Positions 1 through 7,674 are shown, numbered from the stretch's first letter. The stretch: 50,460 bases of DNA from Porphyromonas somerae DSM 23386 (GCF_000372405.1 NZ_AQVC01000013.1:1-50460); one strand, 5' to 3'. Numbers and translations: made by a program. Notes: generated by a model not told the origin, from the letters alone.

Positions 1-270
1 CGGGATAAGCCATACATCTTTCATCGTTTACCTGCCTAATTTACGCATCAAGGTTACGGTTGCCTTTTGGAACTTCACTGCCTGTAGCCAGCTTGTCCGC
101 TTGATACGCCTTAGTATTAGGTTTCTGTTCGTCAGGCCACGAATTCGCTATTGCTTCTTCTCTCCCAAGGGTCACCCCTTGAAACTTGCAAGTCGCTATG
201 GGGTTCGTTGGCAACTACGCCCCGAGTGGACTTTCACCACAGATGTATGACATGCCCGTCATACTACTAC
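1..270 (-). mobile_element. Group II intron 5' region (domain I), partial
   Basis: Read on the minus strand this stretch carries the landmarks of the 5' part of a bacterial group II intron RNA: a GTGGTGAAAGTCCAC hairpin at about 228-242, then blocks matching the usual order of domain I (GCAAG near 190, GAACAGAAACCT near 125-136, AAGGCG, a GACAAGCTGGC block and a GAAGTTCCAA block), ending with GGCTTATCCCG at the window edge. The call rests on remembered family patterns, not on a covariance model. The maturase/reverse transcriptase ORF would lie left of the window. The 5' boundary is not fixed: I do not see a clear GUGYG start, and a terminator hairpin at 274-300 lies just outside. It could instead be another structured RNA. 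No protein-coding gene is evident here. Confidence 0.55.
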
Positions 271-273
271 GAA

Positions 274-310
274 GGAGCCCTCACGCAATGTGAGGGCTCC
301 TTTATTTTAT
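274..310 (+). terminator. Rho-independent terminator-like hairpin
   Basis: Perfect 11-bp stem GGAGCCCTCAC/GTGAGGGCTCC with a 5-nt loop, followed on the plus strand by TTTATTTTAT. The T-rich tract is only on the plus side, so it best ends a plus-strand transcript coming from the left edge. It lies in the tail-to-tail space with the minus-strand upp operon and may slow that transcript too. Confidence 0.7.
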
Positions 311-334
311 ACTAAGATGAAAATAGACTTAGTC

Positions 335-507
335 GAGAATGTTGCACGAAGTGCCATTATCGCACATTTGCTTCAAATGTGCCGAGACTTTGCACGAAGG
401 ATGAGATGCAAGGTGCTGAGGATGAGGGTGAAGGGAGCGTACTCACGTACGTGACCGAACCCGAATTCCGATAGCAACGCCGCAGATCGCCTTCGTGCAA
501 CAGTCTC
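335..507 (-). mobile_element. MITE-like element, copy A (173 bp)
   Basis: The ends are 17-bp terminal inverted repeats with one mismatch: GAGAATGTTGCACGAAG at 335-351 and the complement of GAGACTGTTGCACGAAG at 491-507. The element is flanked at once by the direct repeat TAGTC at 330-334 and 508-512, a 5-bp target-site duplication. There is no coding capacity. A third copy of the terminal motif lies inside (384-399), so 384-507 looks like a smaller complete element with about 49 bp added. That added part holds a small hairpin (GCACATTTG/CAAATGTGC). A second copy in the opposite orientation lies at 24129-24334. The insertion abuts upp so closely that the last base of the upp stop codon is the first base of the element. 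The transposase that moves it is not in the window. Confidence 0.8.
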
Positions 508-1163
508 TAGTCGTCTAACTTTTCACCAAAAGAGAGATCTCCAGCATCACCGAGACCTGGTACGATATAAGAGTGCTCATTGATCTCAGGATCGTTGACA
601 GCGGTCCAAAGCGTACAATCCTCAGGCATTACCTTCTGCAGATAATCCAGTGCTGGTTGACTAGAAATCACAGAGGCCACATGCAATACCTTAGGAGTTC
701 CCTTCGTGAGGATTGCCTTGTATGCCAGCTCCATAGAGCTTCCAGTTGCCAGCATTGGATCGACCAAAATCAGCGTTTTACCCTCTATTGAAGGAGAGGA
801 AAGATACTCAATCATCACCTCAAAATTGAGCCGGTCCTTATACCTGCGATAGGCCGAAACAAAGCAGTTCTCTGCTCTATCTAGGTAATTAGTAAATCCA
901 TGGTGGAGAGGAAGTCCAGCACGTAGAATCGTGGCAATCACCACCTCATTTTGATCCAATTGGTCGTGCGAGATCGCTAGTGGAGTCTGCACCTCCTTAG
1001 GCTGATACTCAAACGTCTTACTAATCTCATACGCCATCACCTCGCCTATCCGCTCAATGTTTCGCTTGAAGCGCATACGATCCTTTTGGATATTGACATC
1101 TCGCAACTCCGCCACAAAGCGGTTGAGGATTGAATTCTGTTCCGAAAGGTTGATTACTTTCAT
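507..1163 (-). CDS. upp: Uracil phosphoribosyltransferase
   Basis: Pyrimidine salvage enzyme joining uracil and PRPP to give UMP in the cytoplasm. The 218-residue protein has the PRPP-binding loop DPMLATGSS at 135-143 and the C-terminal uracil-binding segment GLGDAGDL at 203-210; length is normal for the family. It is the last gene of a five-gene minus-strand operon, 11 nt after the MltF-like gene. Its stop codon TAG is formed at a MITE junction: TA comes from the target duplication and G from the element. Before insertion the frame would have ended with TAA at the same place, so the protein is unchanged, but its native 3' untranslated region and any terminator have been displaced. Confidence 0.97.
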   Translation of the reverse strand: MKVINLSEQNSILNRFVAELRDVNIQKDRMRFKRNIERIGEVMAYEISKTFEYQPKEVQTPLAISHDQLDQNEVVIATILRAGLPLHHGFTNYLDRAENCFVSAYRRYKDRLNFEVMIEYLSSPSIEGKTLILVDPMLATGSSMELAYKAILTKGTPKVLHVASVISSQPALDYLQKVMPEDCTLWTAVNDPEINEHSYIVPGLGDAGDLSFGEKLDD

Positions 1164-1174
1164 GATCTTATATA

Positions 1175-2590
1175 CTATTTCTTATGGTTTGAATTTTTCT
1201 TTTGCAATAAAGCGTGGTACACCTGACTTCTGCTCATCACATCATCTACATAGTTAGCCGTCTCCTTACCTCGCAGGTATCCAAAGCGAACCACTGGGTC
1301 ATTGTAGTACTCTGGATGGCTTTTCAGTAAGATATACTCCCTCACCCCGCCCTGCCATATAGAGTCGGGGGCATGATGTTTCCGGGCAAGCCGCATTGCA
1401 TCCTGCACATGTCCCAGTCCAGCATTATAGGCTGCAAGTGTGAAGCTCAATTGAGTCGCCTCATCAGTCATATCTCCGAAGCTCTTCCTTACCTCCAAAA
1501 GACAGTCTACCGCCACTCGAATTGATACCTCAGGCCGAAGCAACTCCTCCTTCGTTGCCCCATAACTAGCACCAGTGCGTGGCATAATCCCCATCAATCC
1601 CCTAGCTCCACTCCAGCCTACCACATCGCTTCTAAAACGACTCTCGTGATAAGCAATAGCCGCCAACACCGTCCAGTGCCAAGGCAGCCTAGCCCCCTCT
1701 TTTTCAAATAAAGCATCGTACTGAGAGATCACCCCTTGCGTCAATTGCACCCGCTCCTTTACCATCGCAAACTCCTGAATATAGCTCTGCAGATGGCTAT
1801 TCTGGTCACGTAGCCGACTATAATGCCCCAACTTTTCACCTGTTAGGAAGTAGGTATCCAACTGCTTCTTTAGTGAATTATTCTCTTTACAAAGAGCCCA
1901 CCCATACTTAATCGGTGCACTCACCCGAAGGTCGGCATTAAGCGAAGGGAAATACCTCATCCCCAACTGCCCCAGATGCTCATCTACGAGTAGGAAGTCT
2001 ATTCCCCCCTCCGTGCCCATCTGCACCAAAAGCTCCTCCATACTGAGTGAGTCCGAAGGGACCACTTCAATATTTTCCCCTATCTCCTCCTCAATCTGAT
2101 GCAACCGAACCTCTGCAGCACCCCCAGCATCTATCCACACTTTCTTACCTCCCAGTTCTGAAAGGTTTGAAATCATCCCCTCCTTTGCCTTTCTCTGTAC
2201 CAGCACTAGAGATGCCGTATCAATGATTCCGCCAAAAGAAAACCGCTCGAGATTTCCTCGTGACATAGCCAAAGGGGTAATACAAAGGTCTATCTCCCCT
2301 TGCTCCAATCGCCAAAGCAAACTATCCAAGCTCCGCTCAATCTGCACATCCAGTACAAGTTCGTGAGCTTGTGCAAAGTCCACCGCCTTTTGATACTCCA
2401 AACCCATCATCTCACCCCTCAGAAGGTAAAAGTCTTCGGGCGAGGTAAGCGTCCCTATCCTCAGCGTATCACTATCTACCACCTCCTGCCAGCCACGGAA
2501 ATGCTGTGCCGACTCATCCCCCTCCTCCTGACTACAGGCAGAGAGCAATAGGCTCAAAAGCAGACCAAGTAGATAAATAGTTCTCATCAT
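1175..2590 (-). CDS. MltF-like membrane-bound lytic transglycosylase (lipoprotein)
   Basis: Predicted murein-cleaving lipoprotein of 471 residues. A lipoprotein signal peptide ends in LSAC with Cys19 as the lipidated residue. Residues about 40-265 form a periplasmic solute-binding (SBP_bac_3) domain that in MltF regulates the enzyme. Residues about 300-440 form an SLT lysozyme-like domain with catalytic Glu316 in YHESRF, followed by GARGLMGIMP and AAYNAG, both typical of family 1 lytic transglycosylases. Two start codons are adjacent (Met1, Met2); either gives a good signal peptide. It lies 3 nt after the RlmI-like gene and 11 nt before upp, so it is surely co-transcribed. By family it cuts the MurNAc-GlcNAc bond and leaves 1,6-anhydroMurNAc. 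Confidence 0.9.
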   Translation of the reverse strand: MMRTIYLLGLLLSLLLSACSQEEGDESAQHFRGWQEVVDSDTLRIGTLTSPEDFYLLRGEMMGLEYQKAVDFAQAHELVLDVQIERSLDSLLWRLEQGEIDLCITPLAMSRGNLERFSFGGIIDTASLVLVQRKAKEGMISNLSELGGKKVWIDAGGAAEVRLHQIEEEIGENIEVVPSDSLSMEELLVQMGTEGGIDFLLVDEHLGQLGMRYFPSLNADLRVSAPIKYGWALCKENNSLKKQLDTYFLTGEKLGHYSRLRDQNSHLQSYIQEFAMVKERVQLTQGVISQYDALFEKEGARLPWHWTVLAAIAYHESRFRSDVVGWSGARGLMGIMPRTGASYGATKEELLRPEVSIRVAVDCLLEVRKSFGDMTDEATQLSFTLAAYNAGLGHVQDAMRLARKHHAPDSIWQGGVREYILLKSHPEYYNDPVVRFGYLRGKETANYVDDVMSRSQVYHALLQKKNSNHKK

Positions 2591-2593
2591 CTC

Positions 2594-3778
2594 TTAAGAC
2601 ACATAGAGCAAAAAGCCCTTCAGATAACTCCCCTCGGGGTGGTAAATACTTACTGGATGATCGGCAAACTGACCAAACTGCTCCAGCACCCGCACCTCGC
2701 GACCAGCATGCAACGCAGCGGTAAAAAGAGCCTGCCGGAACTCCTCTACCCCCACCACTTGTGAGCAGGAAAAAGTAAAGAGTAGCCCGCCCTTTGCTAT
2801 CTTACGAAGTGCCGCACTATTCAGTTTGCGATAGCCTTGCAGACCATTTCGCAATACCTCCCTCCTCTTAGCAAAAGCTGGAGGGTCCAAAATAATCATA
2901 TCAAAAGCCCCCTCCTCCATCTCATACAGATACTTAAAGGCATCCCCTACCACAGACTCATGGCAAGTAGGAACTTCACCAAAGTTGAGCTTCAAATTGT
3001 CCTCCAGCAGATCCATCGCTCTAGGCGAACTATCTAGCGACACCACCCGCTCTGCACCACCTCTTAGGGCATAGAGCGAAAAGCCACCGGTATAGCAAAA
3101 CATATTCAGTACCCTTCTTCCCTTCGCCAGCTCCCCTACTCTAGCGCGATTCTGACGTTGGTCGAGGAAGAAGCCTGTCTTCTGCCCCCTTAGAATATCT
3201 GGGGAGAAACGAATGCCTTGCTCCTCTGCCACCACCTGCTCCACCGCATCAATAGATCCGTAAAGCAATTCATCCACCACCCCCTCCACCATCGGTAGAG
3301 AGTCCGACGACTTATAGTAAACTGCCTCCAACCGCTCCCCTAGCACCGTTGCCAGTGACTCCGACAGTTCTCTACGTCTCAAGTGCATCGTAAGCGTATG
3401 AGCTTGCATCACAGCCACCCCTCCGTAGAGGTCCACAATCAGTCCTGGCAAACTATCTCCTTCCCCATAGACCAAGCGGAAACCCTCACGAGGAGAAGCC
3501 AAAAGTCCAAGTGCCCTGCGAGCTTCCAAAGCCTCTTGAAACCGTCTTTGCCACAAAGAAGCATCTATCTGCTCCCCCTCCACAAAGGTCAAAAGCCGAA
3601 CCGCAATAGAGCCACCTTCATAATAACCTCTTCCACAAAAGTGCCCCTCACTATCCAGCACCTCCACCATATCCCCAGCCTCTATCTCTTTGGTAGAGAC
3701 AAGGGCACGTGAAAAGATCCAAGGATGCTTACGCTCCACTGAGGCCTCTCGCCCCGCTTTTAGCTCTATCTGCTTCAT
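2594..3778 (-). CDS. rlmI: Class I rRNA methyltransferase, RlmI family
   Basis: Probable 23S rRNA (cytosine-5) methyltransferase of 394 residues. An N-terminal PUA RNA-binding domain (about 1-75) is followed by a central EEHEE-type region and a SAM-dependent methyltransferase domain. Visible motifs are the SAM-binding NMFCYTGGFS at 225-234, the acidic VSLDSS near 246-251, DPPAF at 298-302, and FSCSQ with Cys338 as the likely catalytic nucleophile of 5-methylcytosine enzymes. The length matches E. coli RlmI (about 396). It sits in the minus-strand operon, 8 nt after the exonuclease gene and 3 nt before the lytic transglycosylase. The exact target base is inferred from family; the related RlmK or RlmO-like activities cannot be excluded. 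Confidence 0.88.
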   Translation of the reverse strand: MKQIELKAGREASVERKHPWIFSRALVSTKEIEAGDMVEVLDSEGHFCGRGYYEGGSIAVRLLTFVEGEQIDASLWQRRFQEALEARRALGLLASPREGFRLVYGEGDSLPGLIVDLYGGVAVMQAHTLTMHLRRRELSESLATVLGERLEAVYYKSSDSLPMVEGVVDELLYGSIDAVEQVVAEEQGIRFSPDILRGQKTGFFLDQRQNRARVGELAKGRRVLNMFCYTGGFSLYALRGGAERVVSLDSSPRAMDLLEDNLKLNFGEVPTCHESVVGDAFKYLYEMEEGAFDMIILDPPAFAKRREVLRNGLQGYRKLNSAALRKIAKGGLLFTFSCSQVVGVEEFRQALFTAALHAGREVRVLEQFGQFADHPVSIYHPEGSYLKGFLLYVS

Positions 3779-3786
3779 ATTGACTA

Positions 3787-4569
3787 CTATTTCTTTTTTG
3801 CTACTTTACTCCCCTTACTCTTGCCCCTATTCTTTGCCTCCTTTGTTTTTGATGTCCCAGCGATTCGTCCCCTTTTCAAAGACTTCCGGATAGAGCGTTT
3901 ATTTTTCTCCTTAGGCAGCCCCTCTAAGTCCCGATACATTTCCTCATTTAGCCACCCCTCCAAAGCTTGGTAGATTCGTAGACCAGCCACCGCATCAAGT
4001 GCTGCATAATCCAATTGAGCCTCCGTCAACTCCTCACGCTCCCAATCCGAGAGGCGCTGCCCCTTACTAATCCGCTTACCGAATAGTACCGCATAGAGTT
4101 TTGAGAGCGAAAGCACCTCAATACCAGCTGCCTTAGAAAGCAGCCTGAGATCCACCATCCGATTGAGACGCAGTTGGCGATCCTTCCAAAGTCCCTTGGC
4201 ATCATCACCAATACCCACTCCCACCTTAGTGATTTTTTGATCCTCAAGTAGTTTCTTCACTGGTGCCAATTGCTCTTGAGAGAGTACCGGCTCCAATCGA
4301 ATCAATAGTGCTCGGTCGGCAGTCGCCAATTGTAGAAGTGATACCTTATGGCTACAACCACGCTTAAAGGCCGGTTTCGTCTCCGTATCCAGCCCCAGCA
4401 CACTTACCCCATCACCCAGTGCCGAACACTGAGCCACAAACTCCTGAACAGAAGTTCTATGCGAAAGCACCACTAGTGGCACCTCAAGCACCTCTGCTTC
4501 TAGCTCTCTCAGCTCCTCATTGCTGATCTTACTCCTAGTTATCTCCTCCATCTTCTTCTTGAAGTTCAA
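3787..4569 (-). CDS. DEDDy 3'-5' exonuclease domain protein (RNase D/WRN-type)
   Basis: A 260-residue protein with a single DnaQ-like 3'-5' exonuclease domain. The four acidic residues and the Tyr of the DEDDy class can be seen: LDTET (Asp61, Glu63), GIGDD (Asp122) and LDYAALDA (Tyr188, Asp192). There is no HRDC domain as in RNase D. Instead residues 221-260 form a very Lys/Arg-rich tail that would suit nucleic-acid binding. The gene overlaps the preceding DUF5063 gene by 35 nt and is followed 8 nt later by the rRNA methyltransferase gene, which suggests, but does not prove, a role in RNA processing. Substrate (RNA or DNA) is not known for these Bacteroidales proteins. Confidence 0.85.
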   Translation of the reverse strand: MNFKKKMEEITRSKISNEELRELEAEVLEVPLVVLSHRTSVQEFVAQCSALGDGVSVLGLDTETKPAFKRGCSHKVSLLQLATADRALLIRLEPVLSQEQLAPVKKLLEDQKITKVGVGIGDDAKGLWKDRQLRLNRMVDLRLLSKAAGIEVLSLSKLYAVLFGKRISKGQRLSDWEREELTEAQLDYAALDAVAGLRIYQALEGWLNEEMYRDLEGLPKEKNKRSIRKSLKRGRIAGTSKTKEAKNRGKSKGSKVAKKK

Positions 4570-5125
4570 AGAGAGGGTCGTGGTATAAGCGATGCAATTG
4601 CCTCAGCACCGTCAGCAATAGCTCACCCCAACGTTCCTCCATCGTGTAGCGACACTCCGCCACCGCCTGATACATTGCTCGTTCATTACCCCCACGCATT
4701 ACCCATACAAAGTCGCCCAGCACCTGGTAAATATCGGCCAAAAGCTCTGCAGTACTCACACCGATAGGCGTCTCTGAATACTTCATCGCCTCCTCCTCAG
4801 CGTCAAGAAAGTAGTCATAGCTCCCTAAGATGCGAACCAACCGCTGCCGAACCAGGTCATACTCCTCCTCCGTCACCAACCGACCAGCTTCCTCCCCAAA
4901 AGCCTCCATAGGCCAAGTGGGTAGCCGTAACCCCTCAGCATAGATATCGGCCAGTACCTGCCGACACTCCACCAAGCTCTCCCTCGTCCATAGCGGTGTC
5001 GTCACTGGTTCCACCAAAGCACAATAGCGTGCGGCGGCGGCCACAAAGTCCAGCACCCCACTATTCCCCAATACACCTGTACCCCCGTCACTGCTCTTAG
5101 CTCTCATGCTTATCGCTTCTATCAC
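4535..5125 (-). CDS. DUF5063 domain protein
   Basis: A 196-residue acidic cytosolic protein, largely helical, with no signal peptide or membrane segment. It resembles the DUF5063 family of Bacteroidales, which often sits beside a 3'-5' exonuclease gene as it does here. It heads the minus-strand operon and overlaps the exonuclease gene by 35 nt, which suggests translational coupling. Two starts are possible: Met1 or Met7 (5107); the first six residues look dispensable. No catalytic motif is recognisable and the function is unknown. A Bacteroidota-type promoter box lies just upstream at 5147-5154. Confidence 0.75.
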   Translation of the reverse strand: MIEAISMRAKSSDGGTGVLGNSGVLDFVAAAARYCALVEPVTTPLWTRESLVECRQVLADIYAEGLRLPTWPMEAFGEEAGRLVTEEEYDLVRQRLVRILGSYDYFLDAEEEAMKYSETPIGVSTAELLADIYQVLGDFVWVMRGGNERAMYQAVAECRYTMEERWGELLLTVLRQLHRLYHDPLFELQEEDGGDN

Positions 5126-5146
5126 TCATTAAATGTGTACTTCATA

Positions 5147-5154
5147 CAAAGGTA
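5147..5154 (-). promoter_or_regulatory. Bacteroidota -7 box for the minus-strand operon
   Basis: On the minus strand the sequence is TACCTTTG, an exact match to the TAnnTTTG consensus of Bacteroidota housekeeping promoters. It lies 21 nt before the DUF5063 start. No well-spaced -33 TTTG was found. It would drive the five-gene operon down to upp. Confidence 0.6.
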
Positions 5155-5236
5155 GACATTTTTGAGCAAATACCACTCCTATTCTCCAATGCTCGTCATG
5201 AAGCGAGCCACCAAAGATTATCTACCCCTTTTTTGG

Positions 5237-5244
5237 TAACTTTG
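5237..5244 (+). promoter_or_regulatory. Bacteroidota -7 box for cmk-ispH
   Basis: TAACTTTG matches TAnnTTTG and lies 57 nt before the chosen start at 5302. It stands back to back with the minus-strand box at 5147-5154, so the region 5126-5301 is a divergent promoter region. Confidence 0.6.
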
Positions 5245-5301
5245 TGACTGAGGGAGAATGAGCATTGGGATACTAATATATATATGTGTGGAGAAAACTC
5301 T

Positions 5302-6888
5302 ATGAGACGAATCAATATAGCCCTAGATGGGCACTCCTCTTGTGGCAAAAGCACCATTGCCAAGCGACTAGCTAGCCAACTCGACTATACTTACGTGGAT
5401 ACAGGGGCGATGTATCGCGGGGTGACCCTCTGGTCGCTCCGAGAGGGCCTTTGGTCCGATGGCCAACCTTGCGAGGAGGCCATCAGCCAGCGAGTGGCAC
5501 AGGAGGTCACCCTCGCATTCGAAACAAAAGCAGATGGCCAGCACCTCCTCCTCAATGGAGAGGATGTAGAGCGAGAGATTCGGGGCATGGAGGTCTCCAA
5601 CCACGTGAGCCCCATCAGCACCATCGCAGCGGTACGAAAATACCTAGTAGCCATACAGCAATCATGGGTTTCAGCAGGTGGTGTGGTGATGGATGGCCGA
5701 GATATCGGCACTGTAGTCATGCCCCATGCCGAGCTCAAGTTTTTCGTCACCGCCACACCAGAAGTACGAGCTGCCCGACGTGTGGCAGAGCTACGTAGCC
5801 GTGGCGACGAGGTGGGCTACGAGGAGGTGCTACAGAATGTAGAGGCACGCGATCGGATCGATAGCACCCGAGCCATCGACCCCCTTCGCCGTGCCGATGA
5901 TGCCATCCTGCTAGACAATAGTGCACTATCCCTCGAGGAGCAACAGCAATTAGTATGGGAGGTGGCGATGCGCGTCATTCGGGGCAACTCCTCGGGCGAG
6001 CTATCAGTAGAGATCGATGAGGGGTCGGGCTTTTGCTTCGGAGTGATCCACGCCATCAGCAAGGCCGAGGCCGAGCTAAAGCTTCAGCGCCCCCTCTACT
6101 CCCTCGGCGATATCGTACACAACAGCGAAGAGGTTGCACGCCTCTCCCGAGAGGGGCTCCATGCAGTCGGCTACGACCAGCTACCATCGCTCAAGGGAGA
6201 GCGAGTACTCTTCAGAGCTCATGGCGAAGCCCCCAAGATCTACGAGGAGGCCCGAAAGCAGGGCATCGAGGTGATAGATGCTACCTGCCCTGTGGTACTC
6301 ACCCTCCAAAAGCGGATCCGAACCAAGTACCTAGAGGGATTAGAAGAGGGACAGCAAATCGTGATCTTCGGAAAGCGAGGGCATGCCGAGGTGAATGGAC
6401 TGGTGGGCCAAACCGATGGCACCGCCATCGTGGTACAATCGGTAGAAGAGGCACGTGAATTGATTGATCCTAATCGCGCTGTAGCACTATTTAGTCAGAC
6501 CACTATGGATCAGAACCAGTTTGAGGCACTTCACACCGCCCTGCGTGAATGGGTTCACGAAGGGGTGAAGGTGGAGTGGTACGATACCATCTGCCGACAG
6601 GTCTCCAATCGGGTCCCCGAAATCACCCAGTTTGCCAAGGAAAAGGATTGGGTCTACTTCATCGCCGGAGCTCACAGCAGTAATGGCAAGGTGCTCTACC
6701 AAACCGCCCTACGTGCCAATCTTAATACCCACTTCATCACCTCCCCCGACGAGATCACCACTCCCCTCCCCTCCTGGGTACACACGGTGGGTATCTGCGG
6801 AGCTACCTCTACCCCAAGGTGGCAGATGGAGGCGGTAAAACAAAAAATAGAGGAGCAAGCTTACACATCCCAACCTCACGACAAATAA
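5302..6888 (+). CDS. Fused cytidylate kinase and HMBPP reductase (Cmk-IspH)
   Basis: One 528-residue reading frame joins two enzymes. Residues 1-226 are CMP kinase, which phosphorylates CMP/dCMP, with P-loop GHSSCGKST at 10-18, DTGAMYRG at 33-40 and DGRDIGT at 131-137. Residues from about 233 are IspH, the last step of the MEP isoprenoid pathway, making IPP and DMAPP from HMBPP. All three [4Fe-4S] cysteines are present (Cys245 in GFCFGV, Cys329 in DATCP, Cys431 in DTICRQ), with His273, His307, the GHAE segment at 360-363 and GAHSSNG near 456. The linker is only about 6-10 residues and no frame change separates the halves. An ATG at 5284 would add six residues, but GGAG at 5290-5293 sits 8 nt before 5302 and Cmk proteins start at this Met. 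Both domains look catalytically intact. Confidence 0.93.
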   Translation: MRRINIALDGHSSCGKSTIAKRLASQLDYTYVDTGAMYRGVTLWSLREGLWSDGQPCEEAISQRVAQEVTLAFETKADGQHLLLNGEDVEREIRGMEVSNHVSPISTIAAVRKYLVAIQQSWVSAGGVVMDGRDIGTVVMPHAELKFFVTATPEVRAARRVAELRSRGDEVGYEEVLQNVEARDRIDSTRAIDPLRRADDAILLDNSALSLEEQQQLVWEVAMRVIRGNSSGELSVEIDEGSGFCFGVIHAISKAEAELKLQRPLYSLGDIVHNSEEVARLSREGLHAVGYDQLPSLKGERVLFRAHGEAPKIYEEARKQGIEVIDATCPVVLTLQKRIRTKYLEGLEEGQQIVIFGKRGHAEVNGLVGQTDGTAIVVQSVEEARELIDPNRAVALFSQTTMDQNQFEALHTALREWVHEGVKVEWYDTICRQVSNRVPEITQFAKEKDWVYFIAGAHSSNGKVLYQTALRANLNTHFITSPDEITTPLPSWVHTVGICGATSTPRWQMEAVKQKIEEQAYTSQPHDK

Positions 6889-6923
6889 CAGATTTTTACC
6901 CCCCTGCATCTAGGCAAAAGTGG

Positions 6924-6999
6924 AGATGCAACTAAGCATTTGCTGAGTTGCAACTAAGCAATTGACGAGTTGCAACTAACCGATTGCTTAGTTGCAACT
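6924..6999 (+). repeat. 76-bp palindrome array, copy 1
   Basis: Four 10-bp palindromes (AGATGCAACT at 6924, then AGTTGCAACT at 6946, 6968 and 6990) are separated by three 12-bp spacers: AAGCATTTGCTG, AAGCAATTGACG and AACCGATTGCTT. The third spacer is in the inverse orientation. The period is a constant 22 bp. The left flank GGCAAAAGTGG resembles the corresponding flank of the other two arrays (24427-24502 and 41126-41201, both inverted relative to this one). Binding sites, a BrickBuilt-like MITE of the kind described in P. gingivalis, or a structured RNA are possible. Confidence 0.9.
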
Positions 7000-7263
7000 A
7001 AGAAAACGCCAGTGTATAGTACTAAGAATCAATCCATTACAAAAGGCGATTTTATCGGGCAAAAAAGTCGAGAATCTAGTTGTCGGTAGTTGCCAAAGAA
7101 GAGTAATCAACAGCCTCTGTCTGAGACTGATGATAAAGCTATTTTTCACCTCAGCTGGAGAAAAATTACTAGCATTATGACGTATACAGGCAGTAGGGGG
7201 AATTCTAATTTTTCAGCTATGATAACTGTCTCGAAATATTGAGGTAGCCGCGATAATTTTTGG

Positions 7264-7271
7264 TAGATTTG
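7264..7271 (+). promoter_or_regulatory. Bacteroidota -7 box before the ftsW cluster
   Basis: TAGATTTG matches TAnnTTTG and lies 51 nt before the start of the small lipoprotein gene that leads into ftsW-murG-murC-ftsQ. Confidence 0.5.
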
Positions 7272-7322
7272 CGGAAAGGTGTGGGGTTAGTTGGGGGAGT
7301 AGAATAGATAATCAATTAAGGC

Positions 7323-7661
7323 ATGACGAGTAATCATCAATGGGTTCGATGGATCTTGGCGCTAGTGGGGTGCCTAGCACTGCTCTTGCTAGTGGAGAGT
7401 TGCTCCAAGCAGTCGCCGATTCCCATGAGTGTGAGGAGGCTCTACCTTGTGATACTGGAAGAAAAGGATGAGGCTGGTAGATACCGTACGCTCATCAAGG
7501 AGGAGGGGTCGATGACGACAAAACCTTTCATTGCTATCAAGGAGATTGAAGGTTTTGACCGCCATTATCAGGAGGGACAGCGATATCAGATCATCGTAAA
7601 AGAGTTGACCTCAAGAGGAGAGATAAGGTTTATATGGACAGGAAAAAATTGGCCGGAATAG
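7323..7661 (+). CDS. Small putative lipoprotein, possibly DUF4377-like
   Basis: A 112-residue protein with an N-terminal hydrophobic stretch (about 8-24) ending in VESC, a weak lipobox with Cys27 as candidate lipid site. The mature part contains IKEIEGFDRHYQEGQRYQI followed by V, which recalls the short DUF4377 lipoprotein pattern (I-x-G-F-x-x-x-x-G-x-x-Y), but the match is from memory and loose. It ends 13 nt before ftsW and shares its direction and likely its promoter. It may be an exported accessory to division or an unrelated passenger. Function unknown. Confidence 0.6.
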   Translation: MTSNHQWVRWILALVGCLALLLLVESCSKQSPIPMSVRRLYLVILEEKDEAGRYRTLIKEEGSMTTKPFIAIKEIEGFDRHYQEGQRYQIIVKELTSRGEIRFIWTGKNWPE

Positions 7662-7674
7662 GTGGAATAGCGAT

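Larger units (their letters stand above)
6889..7322. other. 434-bp intergenic region after cmk-ispH
   Basis: It holds the 76-bp palindrome array at 6924-6999 and a promoter box at 7264-7271. A 62-codon open frame at 6992-7180 starts inside the array, has no recognisable family or ribosome site and is judged chance. No T-tailed terminator was found after cmk-ispH. Confidence 0.6.

Noticed and set aside
1-270. RNase P RNA, tmRNA or rRNA fragment
   Set aside because: GAAAGTCC and ACAGAA blocks recall RNase P, but the GAGGAAAGTC and other P4-forming blocks are not in the needed order; the order of the other blocks fits a group II intron better.
6924-7010. The 22-bp arrays as CRISPR
   Set aside because: The repeats are 10 bp and palindromic, the 12-bp spacers are near-identical and recur between loci, and there are no cas genes.
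6992-7180. 62-codon frame after the first array
   Set aside because: It begins inside the repeat, has no ribosome site or family resemblance and an atypical Cys/Arg-rich composition.
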